From Karstenula rhodostoma CBS 690.94 (lineage: Eukaryota; Ascomycota; Dothideomycetes; Pleosporales; Didymosphaeriaceae): a stretch of 64,000 nt of DNA. The translations under genes were made by a program, and so were the position numbers. The DNA is taken from contig MU001498.1 of the NCBI GenBank assembly GCA_010093485.1, positions 673,697 to 737,696 on the forward strand, written 5' to 3'. Below the pieces are notes generated by a model. The model made no database searches. It saw only the letters and a program-made list of their open reading frames with translations, and was not told the DNA's origin. This document shows, in pieces, positions 43,962 to 54,146 of the stretch (position 1 is the stretch's first letter; each line of letters opens with the position of its first letter).

Positions 43962-45376
43962 ATTCGTACGAGGTGGATGAGACTGATGGTCTGGACAACT
44001 GGAACGCGACGGCTCACGACGAGGTTTCGCGTTACTCCACGTCTGGTACCACCCTACGATTTCGACCTTAGCCCTTTCTGGGCTAGGGCGAACGATAACC
44101 CACTTACCTCGGTCGTCTGCGGCTCTGCGGCGACGAGGAGACTCGCAGGCATTCGCAGCTTTCGAGAATAAGGATTTTCGTCAGTCTTAGATGGTCCTCT
44201 TCAATTGAATTGCGATCATCCGATTGGTAGGAACACGAGCCACGTACCTCGGCACGCTATGACAAAGCAATTGACCTTGCTTCAGAGACCATCGTGTAAG
44301 CGGCGATCTTCGATGATCGGACCTTGATACCGTCGCACGTGACAACGCGGAAACCGAGCCGACCTTCTCGATTGGTTTTCTCACATGAATGCTTCCTAGT
44401 CCACTCCAGCACTTTTGTCAGCCTACATTGAGCTTTGTTGGCCTTTGGGCACTGTGTCACTTTCGCATGTATACGAAGTAACGCGGGACAATATTATTAG
44501 TTACCTCGTAACCTCAGCCCCTATCTCGCACTGTTACCTGTTCCATCCTGGTGGGATAGTCATCCCAAATCGAGCGAACATGTCCGAATGCAGTCCTTGT
44601 TTCGTAAGGTTTGAGATCTAATGGGTTTGAATCCGAGTACGTCCGGCAACGTGCTTAAATGTAAGCACTGCGCTCACTCAAGCCAGAAAAGCGACGTGAA
44701 AACACGCGCGGTACACCGCACTAAAAGCTCTCACAAGATAAGAGCTCGTTCGTGCTCACGAGAATCTTCATCTTTCAAAAGCGACTCCACCACTCAAGTG
44801 ACAACAACAATGGCCCCAAAGCAGCACACCCACAAGTTCTCTCGTATTTTCTCGAATGTATATATGCATACGCCTTACCTAATATTTGCCCAAGACTGAC
44901 AGCCGGCACCACAAAGATCAACGTGGACCCCATGGTTAGCGTATTGTGGGTATGACCGAGTCGAGGAAATGGTTCTCCAAGATCATAGTAAGCACGTGAC
45001 TTATCCCTTCACCAAAACCCCGCGGAGGAGATACAAGTTCCGATGACTGAACCTCCACTTCTCACGCTACCATAGGCGAAATCGTATCAAATCATCCACG
45101 CGACAGTTGTCTGGCAAGAAACGGACTCAGTACCCACATATGCTCGATCCAAGTATGGGAGGGCTAGAAGAAAGCGTCCCGCACGAAGATAGAGCCCAGA
45201 AAAATAAGCTAGTTCCAAGGAATATGGCCGAATTGCTACAAAAAGCATTTTAAAACAGAGTACGAAGCTGAGAAGGCACATGGACAAAAGCACGATCAGC
45301 GGGCGTTTTGTGGGAAAGAGGAAGGTAAGCAGCATCATTATTTATCTTAGCTAACCGCTGAGAGCCTCAAAAGACT
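43962..45376. other. Intergenic region, 1.4 kb
   Basis: It contains the upstream region of the Zn2Cys6 factor and the 3' flank of the SDR. The small frames on both strands (for example 45087-45338 minus, Leu/Phe-rich) have no homology I can name. The CAAGTGACAACAACAATGGC context near 44800 resembles a start site, but its frame soon ends. Confidence 0.4.
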
Positions 45377-46323
45377 TCACCAAGGGATCTCCTCACGGGT
45401 GTCGACATCGAGGAACTTGCCCGACGTATTCTCCCGTGTTGCCGATTTGATCACATCAATGATCTTACCGGCACTCTCATCGCCCGAGGTTTCAGGCAAG
45501 GCAATGCTAGCGCTAGTGGCAGCCGCGACTCCCATGTCTGTCAAAACGAACCTGTGAGTTGATTTCAGCGTTGTTCTTCATTCTTCGGCGGATTCTTGTG
45601 TCGGTTCGGAACAACTTACCCCGGATGAATCGCAAAAGCGGTGAGTGATGCATTTGCAATGTGGAGAGTTCTAACAACCACGTTAGCACGTCTCCCGTCG
45701 ATGGAATTGTTTTGATAGAAACATACTGTGTGAACCAATTCTGCGCGGCCTTTGACATGCAATAGGCAGCCGCGTACGGATACCAAGGCAGTGGAGCAGA
45801 GGTGGAACCGCCTCGACTTGAGACTGAAATCCACTTCGGGGCGCTTGAATTTGTGAGGAGCTTGCTCACTGCCTGGTACAGGACAACGCCGGACAAGGCA
45901 TTGACGTTGAAGCTCTCGGTGAAGGTCTTAGGGTCGGCAAGTTCGAGGGGAGCAGCGCCAATGGAGACACCGGAGTTGGCGATGACGATGTCGATATAAT
46001 CGACTCCGGCAGCCTCAATAGTTTCGACGGCCCTCTTCGGGTCCTCGGGGTTCGTGTTCTCGATACCGACAAGCAGTAAGCGTGAGCCGCTTCCCACGGG
46101 CAAGCCCTTGAGTTCCTCAGCCTTCGGGGCCTTGGGGTCGCGAACAGTCCCAATGACAACGTGATCCGGGTACGAAAGATAGGCTGTCGCTAGTGCTTTC
46201 CCGATTCCTGCATTTCAAGAGGTGTTAGTACAGTGAGAATCGCGCATAGGGACCGTTCCCGAAGGCGGTCTTGAACACACCTCTACCGACGCCAGTGATG
46301 AGAACTACTGTTGGAGGAGCCAT
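45377..46323 (-). CDS. Short-chain dehydrogenase/reductase (ketoreductase, Nor-1-like)
   Basis: Four exons (46323-46281, 46207-45727, 45670-45620, 45551-45377) give 249 residues, the usual SDR size. The nucleotide-binding motif TGVGRGIG spans the first splice junction. NSG (the NNAG-type strand), the SVSS strand with catalytic Ser, and YCMSK (YxxxK) are all in place, followed by the AIHPG motif and the VLTDMG loop. It looks like the small NAD(P)H ketoreductases found in fungal polyketide clusters, such as norsolorinic acid reductase. That comparison is by memory, and the substrate is unknown. It is cytosolic and intact, in contrast to the P450 and MFS fragments on either side. Confidence 0.9.
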
Positions 46324-47280
46324 GGTTTAGTTTCGCTTGCTTAATTCTTTCTGGATCTTGAGAGGGTCGACGTCTTATAAGGACAAAGAAGCGAGTATTG
46401 CTGCAGTTCTGCGTGCCAATTTGTCAGCGCTGAAGTGTGCAAAATGTGCAAAAATGTGTAAGTATTTGGTGTTTAAGCAGTCGCGAGACTAAAATATAGT
46501 CGTCTTTGGCAGAAATTGAGGTCTCATTGTCTTTCTGATAAGAGAAGTTCTTCGTGGCAAATCAGGACTGGTTCAATATGAGTGCGCCTAACGATACGTG
46601 GAGGCTCTTGGAGCCGTATAATACAATTCAGAGTTTACCCGTGAAATGTGGTTGGACTTTTTCCTAGCAAGAATGTATATTTGAATGTTTCAAATGGTGA
46701 CGGGCTCTTTCGCGTGTGAGCCGGGGTTCCAAGGTTCCAAAAATCTGGCCGGGAATATTGTGGTCAGCGTAAGCTCTGCTTTGCACGTGTGATTAGGCAG
46801 CGTTTGACGGTAGATGATGTGGTTTGACGAGGGGTGGTCGTGGGATTGATCCTTCTCCATGGGGAAATCACACCAGCTATCTATCTTCATAATCAATCCT
46901 CGCTGACAGTCGAGAAGTCAAGACGCAACTGCTTTGGATGTCAATATTACAACTAGGCTAGTTAATACCATTAATGCGTCGAAACGATTGAATCTATAAA
47001 ATCGAGTATATAAACAAGTGACCCGACGTTGACGGTATTTCTTTTTTGCTGAATGCGGCCGCTATAGCTTTACGGAGACAGTTCAGCCCAGTACCAATTT
47101 GGACTATCGTCAATCGCAGCAAACGGTTCTGATGGTAGGTAAATGCTCATCAGATGTTTGTCATTGCCCTAAACCGCGCCATACTGAACTGCTGAGCTTG
47201 CCAATAACGCGCCAGTCTTTGCTCTACCGCTTCTCACTTGCAACCTTGTCTACTATCCGCCCCCACTCCGTCAAAGATGA
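46324..47280. other. Intergenic region
   Basis: This is the promoter side of the SDR gene. It has AT-rich stretches (46960-47045) and no coding signal; the minus frame at 46690-46896 has no motif. Confidence 0.45.
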
Positions 47281-47646
47281 CTCGTGGCATCGGGTTCTGC
47301 GACACTTTCAGCAACTGTCCCTGCATTGACTGTGCTGTATACCCCCAGTATCATCGTGTATCGGCTGTATCTGAGTCCTCTTGCCAAATTCCCCAAGCCA
47401 AAACTTGCGGCCGCCACAAGCTAGTAATCGACGTACTTCGACCTAGTAACCAAGCGCCATGGAGGTCAGTTTCCGATGTGTATCAAGAGCATGCATGAAG
47501 ACTACGGGCCGATGGTGTGGATCACTCCAGATGAGCTTTACATCGGCGACCCGAAATACTGGCAGGAAGTGTACTGCCATAATAGCGCGGCAAGGCCCAT
47601 AGAAGAAAGAAAAACCCGATGCTACACTAGGAAAGCAAGAGAGTGA
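47281..47646 (+). pseudogene. Cytochrome P450 N-terminal relic with two in-frame stops
   Basis: One reading frame from 47281 reads a hydrophobic anchor (VPALTVLYTPSIIVYRLYL), then SPLAKFPKPKLAAAT, the proline-rich hinge of fungal P450s (usually FPGPKLAAAT). It then meets TAG-TAA at 47422-47427 and continues in the same frame with TYFDLV, GGQFPMCIKSMHEDYGPMVW and ITPDELYIGDPKYWQEVY, the beta-1 region, up to an ARPIEERK segment and a TGA at 47644-47646. The I-helix, ExxR and haem loop are absent downstream. There is no ATG at the start of the frame. This is a dead fragment, not a gene, and it was probably part of the same locus as the SDR and the Zn2Cys6 factor. Confidence 0.82.
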
Positions 47647-48204
47647 GAGTTACGGCTAGCAAGTGATCTCTATTGAGGGTTGTAGTCCGCTGTAGAACAG
47701 ATACACCGGCTCCGGTTTAGCTAGTGCATGAGAAACAATACACTGGTTTGGATTGCCTTGTTCCACTCAGTGTATGGTCATGTGAAACATGTTGCTCTGA
47801 TCCCGCAGTTCCAACTGAGTTCTCCGCGAGGCTGACGGGCGGGTGGGTCGACAGGGGTCTGGTTATCTGGCACGATACGATACCGAATCGGAGCTTGATC
47901 CCCGCTACCATCCCATCACACTGCCGAGCTCCCATGGCTCTCTCCAGAATCGATACACGAAGCCGTCGAGCGCGACCCTGTGTGGCCGGCAATTCTCCCA
48001 CGCCTGTATACGAGCATGTTTCAAGCGCGGGGCTAGCAGCCATAGCTCTCTCTCCGCTGCAAGGCCCGTCACAGCGCGGGCGCTTGAATGGCCCACCGTG
48101 TTCGCGCCCAACCGCCGCCACCCACCATGCTACTTCGTGCCGTGCCGTGCCCTCTCTGCTCTGTCCAATATGAGCGTCCCCAATGGAAAATGCAGCGTCC
48201 CTGT

Positions 48205-48228
48205 TGTCTGTCTGTCTGTCTGTCTGTC
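48205..48228. repeat. (TGTC)n microsatellite
   Basis: Six TGTC units lie in non-coding sequence. Confidence 0.9.
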
Positions 48229-48355
48229 CCAACTGGCTCGCGCTGCATCCGACACGACGGGGCTGCCCGCCCCCAGACCAAGGCCCGATCCTGCACCGCC
48301 GCTGGCTGCGTAGATCTGGCAAAAGAGGAGCAGAACAGCCGACTGAGCTATCCAT

Positions 48356-48377
48356 CTGATCTGACCTGACCTGACCT
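48356..48377. repeat. (CTGAC)n pentanucleotide repeat
   Basis: CTGAT, then three CTGAC units and CTTAC, about 100 bp upstream of the 48477 start codon. Confidence 0.85.
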
Positions 48378-48476
48378 TACCGTGCTGGCTCTGAGCCCAC
48401 CCACCGCACGCCTGACTGACGCTGCGTGGTGTCGTGCTTCTTTAGTGTTGTCATTGAGCAGCATGTACGCCTGGCC

Positions 48477-50013
48477 ATGAACGAGAACGACCCCGATCCT
48501 GGTGCGCCGAGTACATCCATCCATTGACAGCAGCATGCATTCGAGCTGACCGACCCACGCAGCCGTTCGCGACAGCACGCTGAGCGCCCTCAAGATCACC
48601 TGCCCCTCGGCCGAGATGCTCTCCCAGGAGCCCAGTCCACAGGACAACAACAACCCCTTCGCCGCCGCCGCCGAAGCAGATGTCGAGTGGTCCGACGAAG
48701 AAGTCCTGCTGCCCAAGCGGAGAAAGACGCCGTACAAACCGCCGCCGGAGATCAGGGTCGCGCCCCGCGTCGTCTCCATGCACGCCGCCGAGATGGACAT
48801 GTCGTCGGACGACTCCGACTCGCGCGACCTCAGCCTCAGCCCCCGCCATCTCTCCGTCCACCGCGGCTCGCCCCTCATCCCGCCCAAGTCGCCGTCGCGC
48901 CCGGACATACGCCCGGGAAGCAGCCAGGACGACCTGGTCAAGCGCTTCTACGACGTGACGCGCGAGCGCGATGCGCTGAGGAAGGAGCTCCAGCGGCAGT
49001 CGATGGGCCCGCACGGGCTCCCCGCGCACGCCTCGGTCGTCTACAAGTCGGACGAGAAGGCCCTCATCGAAGAGCTGCTGGGGCTCCGCGAAGAAATCCG
49101 CGTCTGGTCCGAAGACTACTTCACAGGGACGCCCTCGAGCTCGCGGCGGCGGCGCCCCCACCTGCACACGTCGAAGGAGCTCTTCGGCCCGCTGACCGAC
49201 AACCACGCCGCCTACCTCAAGCACGCGACGGACCGACCCCTCGTCATCCAAGCCTTCCTCTGGTCGAGCCTCCAACACCGCATCTTCAGCACCCTGAGCA
49301 AGGGCTGCGGCTACGTGTGGGCGGGCAAGCTGGGCGACCGCAAGCTACGCCCCCTCAACGACACGCTGCGCAAAGGTATATTCTTCCCGCGCTCGAACCT
49401 GCCCTCGTCGTACGCTAAGGGCCTGTCAGCCGTCAAGAACGAAGCGCAGGCTGAGGAGTACCACCGCTGGCGCGCACTCACCGTCAACCTGCTCGTCCCC
49501 CAGGTCGACGGCAAGTGGAGCCCCACCTTCGACGCCACCCCCGTGTTGAAATGGATTAAGCGCTTTTGCGCGAGATTGAGGAGGCGGCTGAGGCCCTGGG
49601 CCTGCAGGAGCTTGCGCGACGGCAAGGAGCAGCTGTATACTATCGTGAGTGCCGCCGTGGCGCTGGATCTGAAGATGAAGAGGCAGCGCGCGGATTATCG
49701 CTTTATCACCTGGACGGGCGGCCGGCAGAATCAGTTCTGGGGATATGGGTTCTACGACTCGGAGATGGAGGATGTGGAGAGCGAGGACGAGGGCGCGTAT
49801 AGAGGGGGTAGCGTGGTCAGCAGCGCGAGTAGGGTGCGGCGGCGGGTGGAGCTTAGTTTGGCGCCTGCGCTGGAGAGGTGCGGGAACGCGAATGGGCATG
49901 TCTTCGACCAGAACTTTATATTGGTGAAGGCCGACGTTATGTGTAGACGGCTGGAACGCGCGAGAGAGCCGGTGAGAAAGAAACCGGGCATCTTCAGTAG
50001 AGGGAGAGAGTGA
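48477..50013 (+). CDS. Hypothetical protein, disordered N-terminus and helical C-terminus
   Basis: Exon 1 (48477-48501, MNENDPDP) joins exon 2 (48563-50013) across a 61-bp intron with a CTGAC branch and CGCAG acceptor, giving 491 residues. The first ~165 residues are acidic and Ser/Pro-rich. A short helix (LVKRFYDVTRERDALRKELQ) follows, then a helical domain with LIEELLGLREEIRVWSEDYF, HATDRPLVIQAFLWSSLQHR and LYTIVSAAVALDLKMKRQRA. This is the style of many ascomycete proteins of unknown function. Between about 49558 and 49625 the main frame turns Arg-rich (RFCARLRRRLRPW) while the +2 frame reads like the expected amphipathic helix (REIEEAAEALGLQELARR), so two compensating frame shifts are possible. 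If the first exon is wrong, the start is the ATG at 48616. Confidence 0.68.
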
Positions 50014-50377
50014 CGCGTGTAGAGGGCGCGAGATCGAGACGAGGTCGTGTTGTACGATGCTAGACATCAGCATATGCGGTATATGAATGTGCCATTTAGC
50101 GCCCGCATCAGTGGGCAAATGAATCTTGCGCAATTGGCATCCAAGGAGCAACCTACATCTACCCTTAGGTAATGAACATGCACCGCTGCGAGCTCCCTTG
50201 AGCCGCCCCAATATCTCATGAGAATATACCCTCCAAACCAAACGCCACTCAATGCATCGCTGGAAATCAAGGCGCACCAAACAGCCCCATCCACCCCCAC
50301 CTCTCCCGATCCCGAACTCCTCCTTGCCCACGCGCAAGAGCTCCACCATCCCATCCCCTGTTGCTAGCAAAGACATC
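50014..50377. other. Convergent intergenic region
   Basis: This 364-bp gap lies between the 3' ends of the 48477 gene and TRS33. Nothing further is seen. Confidence 0.5.
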
Positions 50378-51279
50378 CTAAGCCTTAGATCCCACCGTCC
50401 GTATCTGGAACACTGCGCCGGGCAGCCCGCTAGTCTCCGCGCTCACGCTCGCCTCGACGCCCAGCCCTGCGAGACAACCCCTCACCACACCGGCGGGAAA
50501 GTAAAGGAAAGGCTGGGCTCTGCTGATTGAGTTTGCGTCTCCCCCAAATGCCGCCATATCCCCATATTCCACACCTTTTTCGCCCGCGGCGTTTATGCGG
50601 TCGGAGAGCGTGTTTGTGGCGGTTGCGTGGGCGGTGGGCGCGTGCTTGATGGTGTCGAAGGACATGCGTGTTAGGGGCTTGAAGGTGTTGTCCGTGAGAA
50701 CGTAAATACCCCGGTGGTTGGTCTTGAGGTTGTCAATTTGTTTGCGGAAGAGGAGGGTCCAGAGGTCTTTGCAGAGGAACTTGATGGTTGCGAGGGGCGA
50801 GGTGGGTCGAGGGTGTGTTCTTGAGACTCTGTAGTATGTGTCAGTAAGCCGTAAATAAGGCGAATGGCCAGCGGATAGCCTGCGAGGGGGAATAAAAGGT
50901 TGATCGGAGCAGAACCGTACCGTTCAACAACACCCAGTCCGACTCTGTACCCCAGCGCATCCAGCCTGTGGAACACCGCTTCCCTTGCCTCCTCTTCGTC
51001 TACAACGGTAGCTGTCCCACCGCCTCTTAAACCTCCACCTCCTGCTATTGTACTGCTCGTATCGTTTTCAACATCCTTCTTCTCTTGCTGCGACGCTTTC
51101 GATGTCCCAGGTCCAGACAAATACTCCTGCTCCTTGGCAGCCAAGTCAGCTGTGATCCGGTACGCCATGGGTACTAGCTCTATGAGAAGGAAGTCCAAGC
51201 ACGACGTTGCGACATCGGTTGCGGTGGGGTCCCCGTCTATTGCCTCCGAGACCATAGGAGCGGGATTTGGGGTTGCCAT
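50378..51279 (-). CDS. TRS33: TRAPP complex subunit Trs33 (TRAPPC6, Bet3 family)
   Basis: Two exons, 51279-50921 and 50828-50378, join through a 92-bp phase-2 intron to 269 residues. Markers are CLDFLLIELVPMAYRI in the first helix, FHRLDALGYRVGLGVVER, and in exon 2 IKFLCKDLWTLLFRKQIDNL, then TNHRGIYVLTDN, FKPLTRMSF and the Ala/Gly-rich C-terminal strand region (YFPAGVVRGCLAGLGVEASV). This is the Bet3-family fold of a core TRAPP subunit, part of the Rab1/Ypt1 exchange factor at the Golgi. A Gly/Glu-rich insertion at ~60-85 is fungal. The frame is open upstream to 51528; I chose the ATG at 51279 (MATPNPAPM) because the upstream part is compositionally unlike the family. Confidence 0.93.
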
Positions 51280-51916
51280 GGCGGCGGATTTGTGTGTAAG
51301 CGTGCGCGCTTGCTCGTGTTGCTGGGCGTGCAAGAGAGAAATCGGTGTTGAGGGTGGGGTGTTTCGAGGACTCGAAAGCGCGAGCGGTGGTGGGCGGAAT
51401 TGATGCGCGAGGTCGAGCTTTTTGCGGGGCGTCGAAGTCGAACGGATGTTATGATGGCATGTCAAACTCTTCTTACGACCCTGGAGGTGGATTCGAATTG
51501 GAAATCTGACACTGTTTGGGGTGATCAAGGCGAAACTTTGGGGACTCTGCTCTGCTGGAGCTTAGGTCGAGGGTAACCACAAGGGTCCGTGACGTCTGGC
51601 TTGGCGTTGTCCATGTAGAGTAGGCAAAAACAACACCGCATAGATTTACATTGCAGAACAGTTTTGGATCTTCACAATGCGGCAAATTCTCAGAACATTC
51701 TCCTGTCTACAGACAGCAATCCACATTTATCTACATTGCAGGACGCTCAAAGACCCGTCCACACCGCATGTCCATGCATCGATGATGTGTATGATCCAGC
51801 GTCTATTCATTATTCATCGTGCATTTCCATAACACGACTCTCCTAGAGTCTACCTGCCGCAGCCTGTATGAATATTCTTCCGTGTACATAAGAGAAAGTC
51901 GTGCATGCCAGGCCAC
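51280..51916. other. Intergenic region
   Basis: It lies between the 5' end of TRS33 and the 3' end of the malate dehydrogenase gene, both on the minus strand. It has no coding motif apart from the open upstream extension of the TRS33 frame. Confidence 0.5.
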
Positions 51917-53199
51917 TCACTTCTGGGGAGGAGGGGAGTTGGCGAACTCAACGCCCTTTGCGATGTTGTCCTTGAGTCCCTTGTATGCTGCTTCGAGGAG
52001 CTTCTTCTCGTGGTCGTTTGCCTTGCTGACGAAATCGACGGCCTTCTCAACACCGCTGGGCTACAAAATATTAGTATGAACCTCTTCATAGAGCCAGATC
52101 CACTTACCCCGAGCTCGATGGGCACGGAAAAGTACTCAACACCGACAGTCTTCGCGATAGCGTCACCGCCAGGAACACCAGGAAGGTAGACGTAGCTGGG
52201 CTCGACGATACCCTTCTCGCCACTGGCGGCCTTGAGGACCTTCTCAGCGAAGCTACAAACTGTCAGCTATGGGATTCGCAGTCCACAGGGTACGTACCGG
52301 AAGCCAGCGTAGGCCATGGAGAGAGTAGCAGAGCCTGCACCATCCTTGGCCTTGACAACCTCGTCACCGCCAAATTGCACACCTATCAGGTCAACACTTG
52401 TTTTACTGCTCGAAGCATGCTACTCACGGTTCACCAGAGCATCGAGCTTGTCGCTGGGGATTTCCACTGAGGGCTGTGCCTGGCTGAAGAGCGGCACGAT
52501 GGTCTCGCCAGAGTGGCCGCCAATAACGGGGACGTTGAGCTTCTGGGGGTCCTTCTCGCCCGTGATGGAGGCGACGAAGGTCTCAGCGCGAACGACGTCG
52601 AGGGTAGTGACACCGAACAGCTTCTTAGGGTCAAAGACGCCGGCCTTCTTGAGGACCTCGGCGGCGATAGGGACGGTCGAGTTGACGGGGTTGGAGATGA
52701 CCAGGACAAAGGCCTTGGGGGCGTACTGTGCGACGCCTTCGACGAGGCCCTTGACGATACCGGCGTTGATCTTGAAGAGGTCATCACGGGTCATGCCGGG
52801 CTTGCCTGCTTACTGTCAGCTGCTGTTCGAACAGGGCCCGGAGTGTACTCACGAGGAATGCCGGCGGGAATGACGACGATGTCAGCGCCGGTGAAAGCCT
52901 TCTTGAGGCCATCGTCGCTAGGCAGGTAGCCCGTGACCACCTGTCCATGTTTAGCCGCCGTCTTTTCTCGAATTAATGGTGCATACATACCGCCTTAGAG
53001 GAGATGTGCGACAGGTCGGCAGCGACACCGGGGGTGTTGACGACATCGTAGAGCGCGAGCTCGTCAAGGAGGGGGCTGTTCTTCAGCAGCAAGGAGAGCG
53101 GCTGGAGCGCAATTAGCAGAAGCGACGGGTGATGGGATGCAGATGCAGGCTTACCTGACCAATGCCTCCAGAGGCGCCTGCGACAACTGCCTTGACCAT
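51917..53199 (-). CDS. MDH: NAD-dependent malate dehydrogenase, cytosolic type
   Basis: Seven exons (53199-53155, 53101-52991, 52940-52853, 52805-52428, 52382-52298, 52252-52108, 52060-51917) give 331 residues, the normal length. The Rossmann motif GASGGIGQ is at residues ~8-15. The substrate-binding IPAGIPR loop (at a splice junction), [29 protein letters not shown], and the catalytic [13 protein letters not shown] with its His all match. The protein begins [12 protein letters not shown] with no mitochondrial presequence and ends PPPQK with no peroxisomal SKL, so a cytosolic enzyme is most likely. It interconverts malate and oxaloacetate for gluconeogenesis and redox shuttling. An upstream in-frame extension to 53520 exists but lacks an organelle-targeting look. 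Confidence 0.95.
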
Positions 53200-54146
53200 T
53201 TTGTTGGATGGTGTAGAGTGGTGCTGAGTAGCTGGCAACGGGCGCGGGAATGTGGGGGTACTCGAGAGAGCTAGAGTGAGGAATTGGAAGCGGTCTTGAG
53301 AGGTGAGTGAAGGAGGACGCACCGAGATAGAAGCGGAGGATTTTGTTCGTGCGTGGGATACACAGCAGTTATGTAGGAAGCAGCGGCCAGCCAGTCGAAG
53401 AAGGGGAAGGGGCTCACGAGGTGTTGGGCGTGGCGCGGGGATTGGACCTCTATCTAGCGGGGTTGGCGGGGTAGAACGCAGAAGCTGTTTCGAGCCTGTT
53501 GCACCAAAACCAAAAGACATGACTGTCGCGCTGGGCGAACAGTCTTTATATCTAGGCGCAGCTCACGAAACATGCCCAGAGGACATGCAAAGCCGCATCT
53601 GACGACTACACACAGCGGGACGTTTCGTTGATCCCACCCGCGTTTCGGAGGGTTCATCGGGGGCGTTCGGAAAGCGGGTACCTGCCGCATGAACGCCCGA
53701 GGTGACACGGACTCTCTTGCATGTGCTGCGCTGGATCCACCTCGCAAGAATTGACATCACGGCCGAGGAAGACACCTTGAAGAGACCTATGTCGGGAATT
53801 GTATGTACGCCACCCATTCCCCCAGAGGCCACGATCCGCGGCCGAACCATGCCTCCAGAACATATCCCAACGCCGCCTTTCAGAAGTAATGTCCACCCGA
53901 CGGACCAAAACGCTCATGACAACGCCAATATCCCGATAGAATAGTAATACGCTTCCCTGTTCCAAGACGTGCTACCCAATGTTGTGCCTCACCGCCCTTG
54001 CTCCGTGACAATCTTGTCAATCATCATTCGACCCTGTTGTGGGTGACGAATCAGTGTCATCGACTTTGGCGACCGAGTCCTGAACAGAACCAAACGGATC
54101 AACGTCTGATTGGACCGGGTCTGTTCAGGGAAGTCAACAAAACTGC
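53200..54146. other. Intergenic region
   Basis: It lies upstream of the malate dehydrogenase gene and downstream of HAP5. The frames here are short and without motifs. An upstream ORF or leader for malate dehydrogenase is possible. Confidence 0.45.

Larger units (their letters stand above)
47647..48476. other. Intergenic region with short simple repeats
   Basis: No gene is supported. Overlapping GC-rich frames occur on both strands (for example 47717-48355 minus) without motifs. It contains TGTC and CTGAC microsatellites and the promoter of the 48477 gene. Confidence 0.45.

Noticed and set aside
44600..44680. Possible tRNA (GGGTTTGAATCCGAG resembles a B box)
   Set aside because: No matching A box or acceptor stem can be folded around it.
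45087..45338. Leu/Phe-rich minus-strand frame, possible small membrane protein
   Set aside because: No promoter, splice or family support; hydrophobic frames of this size are common by chance.
47717..48355. 212-codon minus-strand frame downstream of the P450 relic
   Set aside because: It runs through the TGTC microsatellite, has no motif and is mirrored by equally long plus-strand frames.
51279..51528. Upstream in-frame start for TRS33
   Set aside because: The 83 extra residues are low-complexity and unlike the Bet3 family; MATPNPAPM at 51279 is a better start.
53200..53520. N-terminal extension of malate dehydrogenase as a mitochondrial presequence
   Set aside because: The extension is open but Pro/Ser-rich and over 100 residues; the cytosolic start [12 protein letters not shown] is typical of the family.
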